Position numbers and translations under genes: made by a program. This document shows positions 32,711 through 41,926 of a stretch of DNA of 64,000 nucleotides, piece by piece. The stretch's first letter is position 1. Every line of letters starts with the position of its first letter. Source of the DNA: Fomitopsis serialis. Its lineage: Eukaryota > Basidiomycota > Agaricomycetes > Polyporales > Fomitopsidaceae. The notes under the pieces are model-generated. The model did not search any database, was not told where the DNA came from, and was given only the letters and a program-made list of their open reading frames with translations. The DNA lies in NCBI RefSeq assembly GCF_022376445.1, contig NW_025955066.1, positions 78,529-142,528 on the forward strand, read 5' to 3'.

Positions 32711-33475
32711 ATGACCCAAGTGACTGAAGCTCCCCGTGAAGCGGCTGAAGCTCCCCGTGAAGCGGCTGAAACTCCCCGTGAAGCAGCTGAAGCTCCCCGT
32801 GACACCGACATATCGAGCTACAGCGTCGCCCTGACAGGCTTCGTCCCCTCAGCCAACCCCTGCTATGCACGGATCAATTTAGAAGTGTTGGCGACCATTG
32901 TGGGTGGCGTTGATTGTTTGATGCATTCCATCCTCATAGTTTGGTGATTGATCATAGCGTCCCTTCATCGACATTGGTCTTACCGGTGCTACCTTCTTGT
33001 CCGTCTCTACAACCTCCTTCTCCCCGGAATTCCGACGGTTTATCTTCTGCTTCAACTGGGGCAGCCTATCCCCGGGCCCCCGATGGAGGCAATTTTGCCC
33101 AGTCCAATGAGCTCGAGACCGTCCACGGAGGCGTAATGTTGTTTTCCAACGAATGGCAGTTCTGGAATGGGTTAATGGACAGAGCTGCCCGTACGTCTAG
33201 TTCTGTTTGATCATGCCACACTGGTCTGACTTCACCATTGGGACCAGGCTACATCCAGCATTATCCGGAGAAGTTCCAGGGTGCAAAGGAGGCATATCTC
33301 GTCAGACTGGTGGTACGTACAGTTTAACTGTGCGTTGACCGACGACAACTGAATCACTGTTTCCTGCTTCCAGACTACAACCAGCTGGGTCATTACCTTG
33401 TATGTGCGCAAGGAAGTGGAGGGCCGCGATGTGAGCTGCCTCGTCAACCCTGTTCTGGCTCATATGCCACTCTGA
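32711..33475 (+). pseudogene. Family A gene, copy c (probably damaged)
   Basis: ATG 32711 opens a heptad tandem repeat (EAPREAA x3 plus part), then the family N-terminal domain DTDISSYSVALTGF, INLEVLATI. Exon 2 reads ATFLSVSTTSFSPEFRRFI in one frame and PDGGNFAQSNELETVHGG, WQFWNGLMDRAA in the next, so as in copy a the frame breaks at a C-rich stretch (about 33070-33080). Later exons carry YIQHYPEKFQGAKEAYLVR and SWVITLYVRKEVEGRDVSC, ending at TGA 33473-33475, earlier than copy b. The last exon lies in the tract identical to 715-1177. Decay or an extra intron are both possible. Confidence 0.55.
32726..32803 (+). repeat. 21-bp in-frame tandem repeat
   Basis: GAAGCTCCCCGTGAAGCGGCT is repeated three times plus a partial copy with single-base changes, encoding EAPREAA units at the N-terminus of family A copy c. 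Copies a, b and d lack it. Confidence 0.9.
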
Positions 33476-33865
33476 AACCGTGGCCGTCGGTTTGGCGGGG
33501 TTGAGGCCGATGGCGTTCGCATCAGACGTGTTCGTGTTGAAGCAGCGGTGTGCTCGTCACTGGGTGAATGTAGATTATACGTGCGCTGTATGTACAAGTG
33601 GTGATGCTCGGGAATCGATCAATTGTGTACGATATTACCTTGCACAAGGAACCAGCGCAACTGGCCTCGAGTGGCTCTGGCGCCTCTCCGTTCTCGACAG
33701 TACGTCCATGACTGCAACACGGGCAACCATCATAATCGCCCAACTGAACACCAAATCGCGCGCAAACCTCAAGCTGAGCCTCTGCCATGACTTAGCTAGT
33801 AGCGCCACGGCAGCCTTTGAGGCATCTCGTGCATCGAGTCTCGATGGCCGCTCGCCCTCTACCCC
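33403..33865. repeat. Partner of the 463-bp identical tract at 715-1177
   Basis: Includes the last coding part of family A copy c and an open frame reading MAFASDVFVLKQRCARHWVN, YTCAVCTSGDARESINCV. Identity begins and ends abruptly, with different flanks outside. Beyond it, to about 34080, are low-confidence frames (for example PGDLLDGTPVNGEDLWYT with an in-frame TAG just before). Confidence 0.85.
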
Positions 33866-34080
33866 AAGCCACTCCGGAACGATCGGCCTTTCTGCTTTCG
33901 CAACCCAAGGAAGGCAAGATCCATCCCGACGTCGAAGAGGAACTGGAGTAGGACCCGGTCGATGTGACGATGCCAGGGGATCTCTTGGATGGGACACCGG
34001 TCAACGGAGAGGATCTCTGGTACACGGTGCGTCGTGAAATTGTGAAGTCGTCTTTTTAAGGCTCATACCTCGCCTTAGAA

Positions 34081-34600
34081 GCGACTGAGGTTGACGGTCC
34101 AATGCGTTTGCCTCGGCTGCGCGGCCATTGAGGACGAGCGCACGAACATTGCCGCGTACCGTTTGCACGCCGTTTTTGCGCTTTACACGCTCGTAGTGGC
34201 GGCTCGCTCGGTGGGCGAGCTTGTCGACATCAGCGTGTACGTGCCCTCGACCATCCCGCTGGGGTTTTCTTACGCAACCCTCGCACAGTACATCGCCTCG
34301 CTCATCCTGGTCGCGACCACTCCTTGCGCGCCGCCACTGCACTTCCCGCCTGAGCAGATCTACTCGGAGAAGGTGATCGCGATGAATACGCGCGAGGAGA
34401 ATGCGTGCGGAATCACGGGGGCGTCGTAGTCGGACACGCTCCTGTTCTCGTATACGACTGAGGTCGTCATGCTCGGGAACACGGCGGAGAGCCTCGAGAC
34501 CGGCGACCTACCGATCGTGCCTGCGGACATGTGCGCGACGACGATGTCGGTCGCCGGTCTGTTCTACACCCGCACTGCTTCCTGCAGCGCGTCTTGCGCT
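34081..34600 (+). pseudogene. Fragment of an MRP/YOR1-type ABC transporter
   Basis: A translated stretch closely resembles the N-terminal membrane region of basidiomycete multidrug ABC transporters: ERTNIAAYRLHAVFALYTLV, STIPLGFSYATLAQYIASLI, CAPPLHFPPEQIYSEKV, then, after an in-frame TAG at about 34426-34428, SDTLLFSYTTEVVMLGN and ESLETGDLPIVPADMCAT. The stop stands where the family has Trp, so a single base change explains it. No further transmembrane segments, Walker A or signature motif follow. It is a truncated relic between two family A sequences, not a working transporter. Confidence 0.75.
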
Positions 34601-34687
34601 ACCTCGAGATGGATCCCGAGAGGAAGGACCGCAGTTGAGCCAGTACTGACAACTGAAGTCCCAGACCCCTCCACTGCACCCACGCAC

Positions 34688-35111
34688 ATGCAGGCCCATG
34701 TGTTAGCGACGATTGTGAGTGGCACCCTATACTGCGTGCATCTAATGGTTTAAAGCTCGTCTTTCTCAGTGCCGCTTCGATATCGGCGGTGTTTTGACCT
34801 TTGCCCTCTTTACCACCAACACGTCCACGAAGCCACCGTTCGCCTTCGATTCAGAGCCAGCCACTTCCCCCGACGGAGGCGTCGCTGCCCAGGGCGATGA
34901 AATCGACACCGTCCACAGTGCAATCGCAGACAACGTCCACGATGTGGGCGCTACTGAAGGGCACGACACTGCTGTAGGAACCACTACTATGCAGGAAAAC
35001 GCAGACGGCAAGAACTCGTCCCCCGAATCGCTCGACGGTAGCACTGTGCAGGGAACTATAATGCTCAAATGTCCTATCGAGGAGCATTCTCCCTGGATGT
35101 CAGAGCCGTAG
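34688..35111 (+). pseudogene. Family A fragment, copy d
   Basis: A short exon ending MQAHVLATI before a GTGAGT donor matches the end of the family first exon. Exon 2 from 34770 reads RFDIGGVLTFALFTTN, FAFDSEPATSPDGGVAAQGD, EIDTVHSAIADN and stops at 35109-35111. It keeps frame through the PTSPDGG junction that is broken in copies a and c. The HPEKF exon and the downstream exons are absent, so this is a 5'-part copy. It lies directly after the ABC relic. Confidence 0.5.
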
Positions 35112-35929
35112 CGTCCGGGCTTGCCGTCATCGACCTGGACAGTGAGGAGACTCTGGAGGGAGTGAGTTTGTCTATCCGTCGCTCGCCGCTTCCGCTGTGA
35201 CCCTGAGACCGCAGAGACGCTGACTGGATCACTCACCAGAGAACTGTTTGCGCCCCTTGGCGCGCGCACCCGTCCGTTGTGTCCGGCTCGGAACCTGGAT
35301 GAGCAAGGTGGAGTGGCCATGGCAGAGCTGCGGCAAGGGGCGAGCTGCGGCGCCATGCGCGTCGCCTGCTACGTCGGCCGGTGGGGGCATATCCGGCGGA
35401 CGCGATCAGGTAAGTGCCCGAGCACTGCGCTCATGGGCAGGGTGCTGACAGTCCCTCTAAGATCATCAGCGACGCCCCTGCGTCTCCACTGGGACAGGAT
35501 CGCGTGGTTGGGGTGATGACAGCGGGTGGGGATGCATGCCCTCGAGCGTCGGCCACGCAGAGGGACCTGGCCAACGCGGTGGGGGCAAATCCGGACGCGT
35601 TCAGGCGCGAGTCCGGCCGGTGAGGTGCGTGCCCAGGTGAAATGTTTACGGACCGGGGCGCTGACAGTCCCTAAGCTTGTTGAGCGGCGGTCCTGCATCT
35701 TGATGGACGAAATTGTGTGGACGTTCCGGCGAATGAAGGTGCCTGCTATGGTCGCGAGAGTTGGCGGCGCAGAAAGACCTAGCCATAGCAAAACGAAGTG
35801 GTGGGGGATGCCAGGGCTCGAGGGAGTGCCCGTGTGTTGTATTGATTAACGGCGGGGCGGGCGTGCCGCCTTAGTGCGTTCCGGCGGTGGAGAGCGAGTA
35901 GGCGGGCAAGCGGGCGAGTTTCCTCGTCT
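35112..35929. other. GC-rich, no gene supported
   Basis: Overlapping frames without splice or family support. The phrase GACAGTCCCTAAG/TCCCTCTAAG after GGTGC is repeated at about 35440-35465 and 35660-35675, and GGCCGGTG words recur. Transition into the hairpin-repeat array. Confidence 0.35.
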
Positions 35930-36850
35930 GCTGCACGTCGTCCACGAATGCGCAGGGTCAATGCCCTGCGCGCAGACGCGGCCGACGAACGAACGACAGG
36001 CGTAGGGACGAGGAGGAGGACGAGCGGGCGGAAGGGCAAGCGGGTGAGTGCGTGAGCAACCGCCGAGCGGGTGAAATGACGAGAAAACGAGCAGGCGAAT
36101 GGGCAGGTGAGCGGGTAAGCAGACCGGCGGTTGAGCGGCTTCACTGGCTGGCGGGCATACAAGCGGGCGACGACGCACGGCGACTGCGAGCGTGCAGGAA
36201 AAATGCCGAGCATGCAAACGTGACCGACGAACGGACGACACCCTTGGAGATAGGACGGGCAAGACAAGTGCAAGACGGCGGGCGAAGCGACGGGGACAAG
36301 TGTGCGACCGGGGCATGGAAACACAACACACGTCGACTGCGAGCACACAGGGCGACTGCTTCGCGCAAAAACGCAGCTGGCAAACGGACCGCACGCGCAC
36401 GGACCAACCGAATAGGCGGGGACACAGCGCGGTAGCGCATATAACACACGCCGACTGCGAGCGCGCTGGGCAAATGCCCAGTACGCAGACACAGCCGACG
36501 AACGCGCGCAACGCGAGTGGGAGGGCGGGCGAGCGGATGAGCAGGCACGTAGACGGGATGACGGGCGGGCGGGTGAGTACACGAGCGAGCGGGCGTGTCG
36601 GCGGGCACACAAGCAGGGGACGACACACGCCGATCGCAAGCGTACTGGGCGATTGTACAGCACGCAAGCACGGCCGACGAATGGACCACGCGGGTGAGCT
36701 GAGGTCGGGAGACGGCGACGACGGCAGGGCTTGGGCGTGCGCAACACGCCGACTGCGAGTGCGCAAGGCCAGTGCCTCGCGTACAAGCGCAGCCGACGAG
36801 CCCGCCGTGGGTACAGGCACACCGACGAGCAGGCGGGAGGGGTGTGGATG
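35930..36850. repeat. Array of hairpin-forming repeats, about six copies
   Basis: A unit of about 57 bp, roughly CGACTGCGAGCGCGC, AGGGC-NAA-TGCCC, a GCACGCAGACAC-like stretch and AGCCGACGAACG, appears near 35940, 36177, 36335, 36455, 36627 and 36757, separated by 80-150 bp of GC-rich spacer (GCGGGCGGGCGAG words). The core is an inverted repeat (for example CTGGGCAAATGCCCAG near 36467; GCAGGG...CCCTGC near 35958), so single strands can form hairpins. Minus-strand frames up to 368 codons are produced by the array. No protein function claimed. Confidence 0.7.
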
Positions 36851-38763
36851 GCGCGTGAAGAGAGGGGACAGGTAAGCGCGAGCAAGCAGGGAAGATGGCG
36901 AGGATCATGGCTTCCGACCTCGAGTGGGAGCTGCGGTGGATCGCATCAGAACGAAGTGGGTGGTCGCGCGATACGAGGGACGGGTGGGCCGAGTTAGGTT
37001 AGATCGAAATCGCGGACTTACCCCGTCGGAGGCGCAAACTGAGGAGGGTGATGCAGTGAGGTCGGGTGAAAGGACTGCAAGGTGTTGCCTACGAACTCAC
37101 CTGTACTAGTAGCTCTCCCGTTGTCTCCACATTGCTTTGTGTGCTCGATATCACGCCCTATTGTCCGTGGCGCCGAGTGAGCAGAGACGCGAGAGAGAGC
37201 GCGAGGCGAGCACTATGCACACCATGTAGGAGCACTAAGCTGCATTACCCACAGTTGACAACTTGACTCAACGTGCTTACTTTGCCCAAGACACACGACG
37301 TGGCGCGAAAAATAGTTGATATAATCGGCATTACTCTATCTGTGTGCCCGCACGCTGCGAGTTGGTGACCGCGCCCGCCAAGCGGCCAAGGCCCAAAATC
37401 GTTGTGACCGCGGGTGGAGCAGAGCGCGGCAAGGCCGTGACCGCCCGCGAGGCGGTGGCGCATGCCTGATTTGTTGACCCCGAGCGGTGACCGAGGCTTA
37501 GCGCCCGCGGCGGGCACGACGAATCCGGCTGGAGGACCGCAGGGCGGAACCAACGCCCCAAACCTCAGTATCTCTTTTTGGTCAGCTACGGAGACTACCA
37601 AACCTCACAATCAGACGGAAAAGCGCAAGGTGCCTGCTCAGCGCGAGTGCCTCAAAGCGGGTGCGCACAGCCTGAGTGGGTTCTTTTTATCTCCGAACTT
37701 TAGTAAGTATCCGTTGTCCTGTTTTTCTGTCACACAAAGGACCTTTTACAGCTACAGTCCATAGTCTTGTCCCCGCCGTCTTTACCGTAGACTACGTCTG
37801 CCGTTGCCTACGGCGTGTCGATGCGGCTGTCTTACGTGTGTTGTAACCTCAGCAATCGAATACTATATGTGATCAGCGAATGAACCGAGGTACATTGAGC
37901 CTTCATTTCGGAGCCTAGCTGGAACTGAAGGACTGGAACTGAAGGACGACACACTCAACACCGCTGCTCGGCGCCCAGCGCTCAGGAATTAGTATGATAC
38001 TTAGTAGCCAGTCCGCTCCTCCTTCCAAAAACAGTACCCTGTGGGCGTCTGGTCCTCGTGCGTGGACGCCGTTCTAGGTGGCCGCTAGATTATAACTGTA
38101 GTGAGGCTTTCCTGAGAAAACCGAGCAAACCGTGACACCGAGAACGGAGAGGACGCGCGACACCCTGTGGCGCGGAAGGTACGTAACCGTACACCCTCCA
38201 CGCAGACATGGGTCACAACTGGGATCTATCCAGAGAGACGACCCTTTACCGACGCATAGGATAGCACCGGACATCACTTCTGGACGTGTGCAGGATAGAC
38301 AGGGCCCGGCGCCGGTGCACTCAAGTTCATACAGAGCTCATCATCCCATGGATGCCGCTGTGGATCGTATAGAGGCCCTCAAGGTGAGAGCTTCATCTGG
38401 CATGATTCGTCTGAACGGTTTCTGACGGTCAAATAGGCTGCCACCAGATCCGGTCAGTGACAGAGTCGCGGCGGGTCCGGATCTGACGCAGTCGCGAGTT
38501 GGTCACGGTCGCAGGTCGGAATAATCCAAGAGTAGTCTGAGCGTAACGCTATAGGGACTAAGCTGTCCCTGTGAACGTTCCCGAAAGGTCTGGATCAGCA
38601 GCTTTTGTGATTGGCGTCATTCGAGAGAGGTTTCAATGGTTGCATGAGTTTCCTTGTTTTCCTTGGTTTCTTGGGTTTACCTAAGCGCCGCTGTCCTGAT
38701 ATAACGTCGCGGTGGCCCAGCTTCGTTATCACTTTCGCGGGCTCGAACACTCCTGGTCTCGGT
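36851..38763. other. Long intergenic stretch, no firm gene
   Basis: Nothing convincingly coding in 1.9 kb. Small features: GTGACCGCG/GTGACCGC words at about 37367-37445, a 14-bp direct repeat CTGGAACTGAAGGA at about 37919-37946, and a GTCGCG-rich segment at 38465-38515. The 300 bp before 38764 should hold the promoter of the Ras-like gene; CCTTGTTTTCCTTGGTTTC near 38653 is a pyrimidine-rich tract. Confidence 0.4.
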
Positions 38764-39744
38764 ATGCAGAGCTATCGAATAGTTCTCCTTGGAGGTATGG
38801 TTCATTCCAGCTGGTGAGCTTACTTGTATTTATCATCCTCAGGAAGTGGTGTCGGGAAGACCGCCCTCATTGGCCGACTGTGTTACAATGCCTTCAGCGA
38901 CCTCTATCTGCCAACTATACACGGTATGTAGTAGTTGCTAGTCTGATGTCAGCTCACACCCGCAGTCATTAGATTCGCACACACACCGGCTTGCAATCGA
39001 CGATGGAGTTTTTCAGGTCAATAGTCTCTGAACAGGCATCTCTGTGTGATAGCTGACGACATGACCAGGTAGAACTGGTTGATACAAGTGGCGTAGATAA
39101 GATCACAGACGTTACAGACGAACAGATCGAGGTATTGTTTGTAGCTGTCTCTCCGCTGCGATGTCTTGACGTTTGATCCAACAGAGTGCACACGGCTTTC
39201 TTCTCGTCTTTGAGTATGACCTTCTCGACGATCTTCCATATTTATATTTGCTAATATCTTGTGTCATTACCCATCTGCTGTATCAGCTTGACCGTCAGTA
39301 GCACACTCACTGACGTCGTCAATATCAGAGATCGTATCTTTGCCTTGAGAGGCCCACATAAGGTGCGTTCACCTCGCTCTATTCGGCCGACTCTAAGATT
39401 GACGGTTATGTTCTCAAGAACGTTCCAATTGTCGTGGCGGCTGGCAAAAGGGATCTGGTCTGCGTTGCTCATAATTGTCGCAGCGGGTTATTTGTCTAAC
39501 AAGCGTCTTTCAGGATGGTGAACGCATGATCCCCCGCCGAATCATCGATCATTACGCGATACAATGGGAGCAAGCCATCCCGGAGACGTCTGCCAAGCGC
39601 GATTGGGGCGTCCGCGACATTTTCGTAGACCTTGTCAGGAGGATGAATAGGTACGAGCGCGAGCACGGACCGAAGACGTGCATTACTGCAAACCGCGCGA
39701 AATGCGATGAACACGAGCAACACTTGTGTTGCCACATAGTTTGA
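38764..39744 (+). CDS. Ras-family small GTPase with CaaX box
   Basis: Eight exons: 38764-38794, 38843-38923, 38973-39016, 39069-39131, 39185-39213, 39287-39362, 39398-39457 and 39514-39744, all junctions in frame, about 204 residues. Motifs in order: P-loop VLLGGSGVGKTAL, switch I PTIHDS (Thr kept), G3 ELVDTSGV (DxxG), G4 VAAGKRDL, G5 ETSAKRDW, C-terminal CCHIV. The last four residues form a CaaX box, so prenylation with possible palmitoylation of the preceding Cys, and plasma-membrane signalling, are expected. Unusual: Gly instead of Asn in the NKxD motif and Ser in DxAG, so nucleotide affinity or intrinsic turnover may differ from Ras. Closest to Ras/Rap rather than Rho or Rab by motifs. 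Confidence 0.85.
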
Positions 39745-40334
39745 TAAGGCTATCGTTCGTCGTTCCAGATTCCTACGACAGGTTTCGTGCTGATGTATAT
39801 TTACAGGCGCTTCATGCCGCCTCTGCTTTGCTATTGGCTTGCAATGCCTTTCCCGACGAAACGGCTGTCCCTAGCTCTTTCCTGTTCCCGTGATGCTGTA
39901 CCCCGTTCTGTTATCCCTCGCTCGTCGCCTCGCTGTCACATTTGCTCTGCCATTGCTGCACCCTACCGTTTTCCTAATTTTCCCAATGCTGATCAAGGTC
40001 CATCCTTCCCGCTTCACCCTGTCGATTTTTGCTGTCGTATATGCTCTACTCGTTGATCATGCATTTCATCCCGGTTCGGCGCACAATGATGGTCGTAGTC
40101 GCATCAGGAACATTATCATCTATGCAGATGCGTCCTCTGCAGCTCCGTGTTGCATATGACCTCTCCGTCCGCACCGATCTCGCGTTGCCTGCAAATGTCT
40201 GCCGCATAGCCCGCCGTGTGCCTCATAGCTAGCCACGGCCATAGTGTAAGGACTGGCCCGGATCCCAGACGACACGCTTTGCTGGTCAAACGTCTTCCCC
40301 TTTCGTCTCGCCTCTTGCCTCTCCCTTGTACTGT
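39745..40334. other. 3' flank of the Ras-like gene
   Basis: No gene supported. A hydrophobic plus frame (39890-40159) and its neighbours carry no splice support; probably 3' UTR and spacer between convergent genes. Confidence 0.4.
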
Positions 40335-40676
40335 CTACTGTACACCTGTATCCGTATAGTACAATCCGACCTCTTTTCTCCTCCCGTACAAGGCGTAGTC
40401 TCGTCTTGTTACACATAGCGCCCGCCCTAATTGTGTCGCGCCGTTGCAGTGGGATGGCATCGCCATGTTTACATCAACTTCCGTTATATATATTGTCTGG
40501 GACCACAGTACTATAGCTACAACTGCGTTGGTTGGCTTGAAGAACAAGCCGCTATGAGGGGACGCGCTCGCCAGGAGCAAATAGTGGCTCTGCGACTCGG
40601 CGTCCGTCACTTCGTCCTCATCATTCGTTCCGGGTGCAGCGGGCGTGTACAAAGGTGAGTAGCGCGGCCGGCTCAT
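40335..40676 (-). CDS. 5' exon(s) of an unknown gene below the LTR insertion
   Basis: ATG 40676 (MSRPRYSPLYTPAAPGTNDE, DEVTDAESQSHYLLLAS) opens an acidic, protein-like N-terminus. After about residue 50 the frame becomes less typical and probably runs into an intron before its stop at 40335. A small hydrophobic stretch (NAVVAIVLWSQTIYI) may be real. The start codon lies only about 210 bp from the 3' LTR, which is read in the same direction, so the retroelement has landed in its promoter or 5' leader. Confidence 0.4.
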   Translation of the reverse strand: MSRPRYSPLYTPAAPGTNDEDEVTDAESQSHYLLLASASPHSGLFFKPTNAVVAIVLWSQTIYITEVDVNMAMPSHCNGATQLGRALCVTRRDYALYGRRKEVGLYYTDTGVQ

Positions 40677-40883
40677 GCCCCACTAGCGGCGTGCAGCGAC
40701 ACGGCTGCCACACTCCCCCTCGACGCGAAACTTGCGCGAAACACACCCACGCTCACGCCCAGGCGCGCGCGTACGTCGACCACTAAGGCGACCTCCGTGA
40801 TCCCAACTACCACGACTTCCCTCTCTTCCCCACCTCGACTCGTCGCATGCGTTCTGGACAACTTATACCGCCACCCCAGCGGA

Positions 40884-40887
40884 ACGG
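40884..40887. other. Target-site duplication ACGG (one side)
   Basis: ACGG directly precedes the LTR at 40888 and is repeated directly after the other LTR (51642-51645). Confidence 0.8.
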
Positions 40888-41861
40888 TGTGTAGCTCGGG
40901 AGTGTAGTACCCCCGGGCACGATGTTCGAGGGGCGGGCCAATCCATGGCTTCCAGGATGAAGGGAGGGTGTGTCGAAACGGGGGAATATGCATCTCGGAG
41001 GGGAGTAGTGCCAAAGACGGACCTCGTTGCCAAACCTCTGGCTCGCTGTCCCTATCCTCGGTCCTCCAGGCCTCGTCTACAGCTGTCATCCTGAGTCCTG
41101 ACTCGTTCCGCTGCTCCCTCGCCTCTTCCGTGCTTCGTATCCTCAACCTCGCTTCCAGTCAACGGCTCCGAGTCGTACCGCGTTCAATCTCGTGCTCGTT
41201 CCGTGTTCTCGTTCTCGTTCTGTCTCCTTGTACCCGTTCCGACGTCCTATTCTGAACTCTCGTAGTCGCTCGGCTCGTTGCGGAGTAGGCCAGCTCTGTT
41301 CCTTAGTCGCTAAGCTCGTTCCGCAGGTCGCTGTCCTCGTTTTGCTGGATCCTGTCTTCCTTCCGCTGGTTCGTATTCTTCTTCCGCTGGTTCCTAAGCT
41401 CGTTCCGCGAGTCCTTGGCCTAACCTGTACTCCTTCCGACTTGCCCTGATCTCGTAGTACTGGTGTTGCTCCAACTACGTGGCACTGCTTCCGTCCGAAT
41501 GATTCTCGATGGCCCGACTAGGTCGCTAATGACCAACTCGGGGAGATGCCCCCCAACTCCAGAAAATGTGATAGCAGCGAGACGAGCTGTGCTCGTAGTT
41601 GCCTAGATTCGGAGGGGGGAGAACTGAGCTATGTACATGTCTTCGTGGCACTGTATGCCGCCGAAGCTGACTAATAGTAGGTACTTGCTATATATGGTAA
41701 GTAATGCGAAATCGCACGAAGTCCATCAGGTACAATAGAAATGGGGTATCGGAAGGAATAGCGAAGGTTGTCAATATGCTCGGAGGGAATGGCACTGACC
41801 AGGTAGCTCAAAATAAGGGATATACGTACTGTCCGGGCCTATGTGGGGGGCACTCCCCACA
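40888..41861 (-). repeat. 3' LTR (974 bp)
   Basis: Identical throughout to 50668-51641 in line-by-line comparison. The end at 41842-41861 is an imperfect palindrome (TGTGGGGGGCACTCCCCACA). A direct phrase TTCCGCTGGTTC occurs twice near 41360-41395, part of a run of TCGTTCCG words. Promoter and polyadenylation elements were not assigned. Confidence 0.95.
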
Positions 41862-41871
41862 TCTCCCCCTT
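41862..41871 (-). other. Polypurine tract
   Basis: On the minus strand AAGGGGGAGA lies immediately before the 3' LTR TGTGGGG, the position and composition expected for plus-strand priming. Confidence 0.75.
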
Positions 41872-41926
41872 ACTCGAATTGTGACCGTCCCCGGTCACCC
41901 ACTCCCCGCCGCGACAGCAACACTGC

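Noticed and set aside
33480..34037. 185-codon plus frame (and its 137-codon inverted twin at 687-1100) as a conserved gene
   Set aside because: Identity comes from the 463-bp tract itself, so conservation gives no evidence for coding; downstream the frames differ completely.
35779..36885. 368-codon minus-strand open frame and overlapping 324- and 255-codon frames
   Set aside because: They run through the hairpin-repeat array; the repeats are read in different frames from copy to copy and composition is extreme (Arg, Ser, Cys, Pro), so they are by-products of GC-rich repeats.
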